The notes under the pieces: model-generated
The model's database searches: none
The model's input: only the letters and a program-made list of their open reading frames with translations
What the model was told of the DNA's origin: nothing
Position numbers and translations under genes: made by a program
Assembly (NCBI GenBank): GCA_036971475.1
Contig: JBAIZL010000007.1
Span: forward strand, 34,011,002-34,075,001
DNA length: 64,000 bases
Origin: Prosapia bicincta
Taxonomy: Eukaryota; Arthropoda; Insecta; Hemiptera; Cercopidae
Direction of reading: 5' to 3'
Shown here: piece by piece, positions 53,701 to 59,700 of the stretch
Layout: each line of letters begins with the position of its first letter
How positions within the stretch are numbered: position 1 is the stretch's first letter

Positions 53701-56700
53701 GTGGGGTAGTGTCATTGGGTGTTGTGTATGTGTGTGGGGGTAGTCTCATTGGGTGTTGTGTATGTGTGTGAGGGATAGTGTCATTGGGTGTTGTGTACGT
53801 ATGTGTGGGGTAGTGTCATTGGGTGTTGTGTATGTGTGTGGGGGTAGTCTCATTGGGTGTTGTGTATGTGTGTGAGGGATAGTGTCATTGGGTGTTGTGT
53901 ACGTGTGTGTGGGGTAGTGTCATTGGGTGTTGTGTACGTGTGTGTGGGGTAGTGTCATTGGGTGTTGTGTATGTGTGTGGGGGTAGTCTCATTGGGTGTT
54001 GTGTATGTGTGTGAGGGATAGTGTCATTGGGTGTTGTGTACGTGTGTGTGGGGTAGTGTCATTGGGTGTTGTGTACGTGTGTGTGGGGTAGTGTCATTGG
54101 GTGTTGTGTACGTGTGTGCGGGGTAGTGTCATTGGGTGTTGTGTATGTGTGTGGGGGTAGTGTCATTGGGTGTTGTGTATGTGTGTGAGGGATAGTGTCA
54201 TTGGGTGTTGTGTACGTGTGTGTGGGGCAGTGTCATTGGGTGTTGTGTACGTGTGTGTGGGGTAGTGTCATTGGGTGTTGTGTTTGTGTGTGGGGGTAGT
54301 CTCATTGGGTGTTGTGTTTGTGTGTGGGGGTAGTGTCATTGGGTGTTGTGTATGTGTGTGAGGGATAGTGTCATTGGGTGTTGTGTACGTGTGTGTGGGG
54401 TAGTGTCATTGGGTGTTGTGTACATGTGTGTGGGGTAGTGTCATTGGGTGTTGTGTAAGTGTGTGTGGGGGGTAGTGTCATTGGGTATTGAGTATGTGTG
54501 TGGGGGTAGTGTCATTGGGTGTTGTGTATGTGTGTGGGGGTAGTATCATTGGGTGTTGTGTATGTGTGTGGGGGGTAGTGACATTGGGTATTGAGTATGT
54601 GTGTGGGTTGTAATGTCATTGGGTGTTGAGTATGTGTGTGGGGGGTAGTGTCATAGGGTGTTGTGTAAATGTGTGTGGGGGGTAGTGTCATTGGGTGTAG
54701 AGTATGTGTGTGGGGGTAGTGTCATTGGGTGTTGTGTATGTGTGTGTGGGGGGGGTAGTGTCATTGGGTATTGAGTATGTGTGTGGGTTGTAATGTCATT
54801 GGGTGTTGAGTATGTGTGTGGGGGGTAGTGTCATAGGGTGTAGAGTGTGTGTGTGGGGGTAGTGTCATTGGATGTTGTGTATGTGTGTGGGGGTAGTGTC
54901 ATTGGGTGTTGTGTAAGTGTGTGAGGGATATTGTCATTGGGTGTTGTGTACGTGTGTGTGGGGTAGTCTCATTGGGTGTTGTGTTTGTGTGTGGGGGTAG
55001 TGTCATTGGGTGTTGTGTATGTGTGTGGGGGTAGTGTCATTGGGTGTTGTGTTTGTGTATGGGGGTAGTGTCATTGGGTGCTGTGTTTGTGTGTGGGGGT
55101 AGTGTCATTGGGTGTTGTGTACGTGTGTGTTTGGTAGTGTCATTGGGTGTTGTGTATGTGTGTGGGGGTAGTGTCATTGGGTGTTGTGTATGTGTGTTGG
55201 GGGTAGTGTCATTGGGTGTTGTGTACGTGTGTTTGGGGTAGTCTCATTGGGTGTTGTGTTTGTGTGTGGGGTTAGTGTCATTGGATGTTGTGTATGTGTG
55301 TGGGGGTAGTGTCATTGGGTGTTGTGTATGTGTGTGGGGGTAGTGTCATAGGGTGTTGTGTTTGTGTGTGGGGGGTAGTGTCATTGGGTATTGAGTATGT
55401 GTGTGGGTTGTAATGTCATTGGGTGTTGAGTATGTGAGTGGGGGTAGTGTCATTGGGTATTGAGTATGTGTGTGGGAGTAGTATCATTGGGTGTTGTGTA
55501 AGTATGTGTGGGGGGTAGTGTCATTGGGTATTGAGTATGTGTGTGGGTTGTAATGTCATTGGGTGTTGAGTATGTGTGTGGGGGGTAGTGTCATAGGGTG
55601 TAGAGTGTGTGTGTGGGGGTAGTGTCATTGGATGTTGTGTATGTGTGTGGGGGTAGTGTCATTGGGTGTTGTGTAAGTGTGTGAGGGATATTGTCATTGG
55701 GTGTTGTGTACGTGTGTGTGGGGTAGTCTCATTGGGTGTTGTGTTTGTGTGTGGGGGTAGTGTCATTGGGTGTTGTGTATGTGTGTGGGGGTAGTGTCAT
55801 TGGGTGTTGTGTTTGTGTATGGGGGTAGTGTCATTGGGTGCTGTGTTTGTGTGTGGGGGTAGTGTCATTGGGTGTTGTGTACGTGTGTGTTTGGTAGTGT
55901 CATTGGGTGTTGTGTATGTGTGTGGGGGTAGTGTCATTGGGTGTTGTGTATGTGTGTTGGGGGTAGTGTCATTGGGTGTTGTGTACGTGTGTTTGGGGTA
56001 GTCTCATTGGGTGTTGTGTTTGTGTGTGGGGTTAGTGTCATTGGATGTTGTGTATGTGTGTGGGGGTAGTGTCATTGGGTGTTGTGTATGTGTGTGGGGG
56101 TAGTGTCATAGGGTGTTGTGTTTGTGTGTGGGGGGTAGTGTCATTGGGTATTGAGTATGTGTGTGGGTTGTAATGTCATTGGGTGTTGAGTATGTGAGTG
56201 GGGGTAGTGTCATTGGGTATTGAGTATGTGTGTGGGAGTAGTATCATTGGGTGTTGTGTAAGTATGTGTGGGGGGTAGTGTCATTGGGTATTGAGTATGT
56301 GTGTGGGTTGTAATGTCATTGGGTGTTGAGTATGTGAGTGGGGGTAGTGTCATTGGGTATTGAGTATGTGTGTGGGAGCAGTATCATTGGGTGTTGTATA
56401 TGTGTGTGGGGGTAGTATTATTGGGTGTTGTGTATGTGTGTGAGGGTAGTATTATTGGGTGTTGTGTAAGTATGTGTGGGGGGTAGTGTCATTGGGTGTT
56501 GTGTACGTGTGTGTGGGGTAATCTCATTGGGTGTTGTGTTTGTGTGTGGGGGTAGTATCATTGGGTGTTGTATATGTGTGTGGGGGTAGTATTATTGGGT
56601 GTTGTGTAAGTATGTGTGGGGGGTAGTGTCATTGGGTATTGAGTATGTGTGTGGGTTGTAATGTCATTGGGTGTTGAGTATGTGAGTGGGGGTAGTATCA

Positions 56701-59700
56701 TTGGGTATTGAGTATGTGTGTGGGAGTAGTATCATTGGGTGTTGTATATGTGTGTGGGGGTAGTATTATTGGGTGTTGTGTATGTGTGTGAGGGATAGTG
56801 TCATTGGGTGTTGTGTACGTGTGTGTGGGGTAGTCTCATTGGGTGTTGTGTTTGTGTGTGGGGGTAGTGTCATTGGGTGTTGTGTATGTGTGTGGTGGTA
56901 GTGTCATTGGGTGTTGTGTATGTGTGTGAGGGATAGTGTCATTGGGTGTTGTGTACGTGTGTGTGGGGTAGTCTCATTGGGTGTTGTGTTTGTGTGTGGG
57001 GGTAGTGTCATTGGGTGTTGTGTATGTGTGTGGGGGTAGTGTCATTGGGTGTTGTGTTTGTGTGTGGAGGTAGTGTCATTGGGTGTTGTGTACGTGTGTG
57101 TGGGGTAGTCTCATTGGGTGTTGTGTTTGTGTGTGGGGGTAGTGTCATTGGGTGTTGTGTACGTGTGTGTGGGGTAGTCTCATTGGGTGTTGTGTATGTG
57201 TGTGGGGGTAGTGTCATTGGGTGTTGTGTATGTGTGTGAGGGATAGTGTCATTGGGTGTTGTGTACGTGTGTGTGGGGTAGTCTCATTGGGTGTTGTGTT
57301 TGTGTGTGGGGGTAGTGTCATTGGGTGTTGTGTATGTGTGTGGGGGTAGTGTCATTGGGTGTTGTGTTTGTGTGTAGGGGTAGTATCATTGGGTGTTGTG
57401 TTTGTGTGTGGGGGCAGTGTCATTGGGTGTTGAGTATGTGTGTGGGGGTAGTGTCATTGGGATTTGTGTACGTGTGTGTGGGGTAGTGTCATTGGGTGTT
57501 GTGTATGTGTGTGGGGGTAGTGTCATTGGGTGTTGTGTTTGTGTGTGGGGGTAGTGTCATTGGGTGTTGTGTAAGTGTGTGTGGGGGGTAGTGTCATTGG
57601 GTATTGAGTATGTGTGTGGGTTGTAATGTCATTGGGTGTTGAGTATGTGTGTGGGGGTAGTGTCATAGGGTGTTGTGTTTGTGTGTGGGGGGTAGTGTCA
57701 TTGGGTATTGAGTATGTGTGTGGGTTGTAATGTCATTGGGTGTTGAGTATGTGAGTGGGGGTAGTGTCATTGGGTATTGAGTATGTGTGTGGGAGTAGTA
57801 TCATTGGGTGTTGTATATGTGTGCGGGGGTAGTATCATTGGGTGTTGTGTATGTGTGTGGGGGTAGTATCATTGGGTGTTGTGTATGTTTGTGGGGGTAG
57901 TATCATTGGGTGTTGTGTATGTGTGTGGGGGTAGTATCATTGGGTGTTGTGTATGTGTGTGGAGGTAGTATCATTGGGTGTTGTGTATGTGTGTGGGGGT
58001 AGTATCATTGGGTGTTGTGTATGTGTGTGGGGGTAGTATCATTGGGTGTTGTGTATGTGTGTGGAGGTAGTATCATTGGGTGTTGTGTATGTTTGTGGGG
58101 GTAGTATCATTTGGTGTTGTGTATGTGTGTGGGGGTAGTATCATTGGGTGTTGTGTATGTGTGAGGGGGGTGATGTCATTGGGTGTTGTGTATGTGTGTG
58201 GGGGTAGTATCATTGGGTGTTGTGTATGTGTGTGGGGGTAGTATTATTGGGTGTTGTGTAGGTGTGTGGGGGTAGTGGCATTGGGTGTTGAGTATGTGTG
58301 TGGGGGTAGTGCCATTGGGTGTTGAGTATGTGTGTGGGGGTAGTGCCATTGGGAGTTGAGTATGTGTGTGGGGGTAGTGCCATTGGCTGTTGAGTATGTG
58401 TGTGGGGGGTAGTGCCATTGGGAGTTGAGTATGTGTGTAGGGGGTAGTGCTATTGGGGGTGTGTATGTGTGTGGGGGTAGTGCCATTGGGTGTTGAGTAT
58501 GTGTGTGGGGGTTAGTGCCATTGGGAGTTGAGTATGTGTGTGGGGGTAGTGCCATTGGGGGTGTGTATGTGTGTGGGGGGTAGTGCCATTGGGAGTAGAG
58601 TATGTGTGTGGGGGGTAGTGCCATTGAGGGTGTGTATGTGTGTGGGGGGTAGTGCCATTGGGAGTTGAGTATGTGTGTGGGGGGTAGTGCCATTGGGGGT
58701 GAGTATGTGTGTGGGGGGTAGTGCCATTGGGGGTGTGTATGTGAGTGGGGGTAGTGTCATTGGGAGTTGAGTATGTGTGTGGGGGTAGTGCCATTGGGGG
58801 TGTGTATGTGAGTGAGGGTAGTGCCATTGGGGGTGTGTATGTGAGTGGGGGTAGTGTCATTGGGAGTTGAGTATGTGTGTGGGGGTAGTGCCATTGGGGG
58901 TGTGTATGTGAGTGAGGGTAGTGCCATTGGGGGTGTGTATGTGAGTGGGGGTAGTGTCATTGGGAGTTGAGTATGTGTGTGGGGGTAGTGCCATTGGGGG
59001 TGTGTATGTGAGTGAGGGTAGTGTCATTGGGGGTGTGTATGTGAGTGGGGGTAGTGTCATTGGGAGTTGAGTATGTGTGTGGGGGTAGTGCCATTGGGGG
59101 TGTGTATGTGAGTGAGGGTAGTGCCATTGGGGGTGTGTATGTGAGTGGGGGTAGTGTCATTGGGAGTTGAGTATGTGTGTGGGGGTAGTGCCATTGGGGG
59201 TGTGTATGTGAGTGAGGGTAGTGTCATTGGGGGTGTGTATGTGTGTGGGGGTAGTGTCATTGGGGGTGTGTATGTGTGTGGGGGTAGTGCCATTGGGGTG
59301 TGTATGTGTATGGGGGTAGTGCCATTGGGGGTGTGTATGTGAGTGGGGGTAGTGTCATTGGGAGTTGAGTATGTGTGTGGGGGTAGTGCCATTGGGGGTG
59401 TGTATGTGAGTGAGGGTAGTGTCATTGGGGGTGTGTATGTGTGTGGGGGTAGTGTCATTGGGGGTGTGTATGTGTGTGGGGGTAGTGCCATTGGGGTGTG
59501 TATGTGTATGGGGGTAGTGTCATTGGGGGTGTGTATGTGTGTGGGGGTAGTGCCATTGGGGGTGTGTATGTGAGTGAGGGTAGTGCCATTGGGGGTGTGT
59601 ATGTGAGTGGGGGTAGTGTCATTGGGAGTTGAGTATGTGTGTGGGGGTAGTGCCATTGGGGGTGTGTATGTGAGTGAGGGTAGTGTCATTGGGGGTGTGT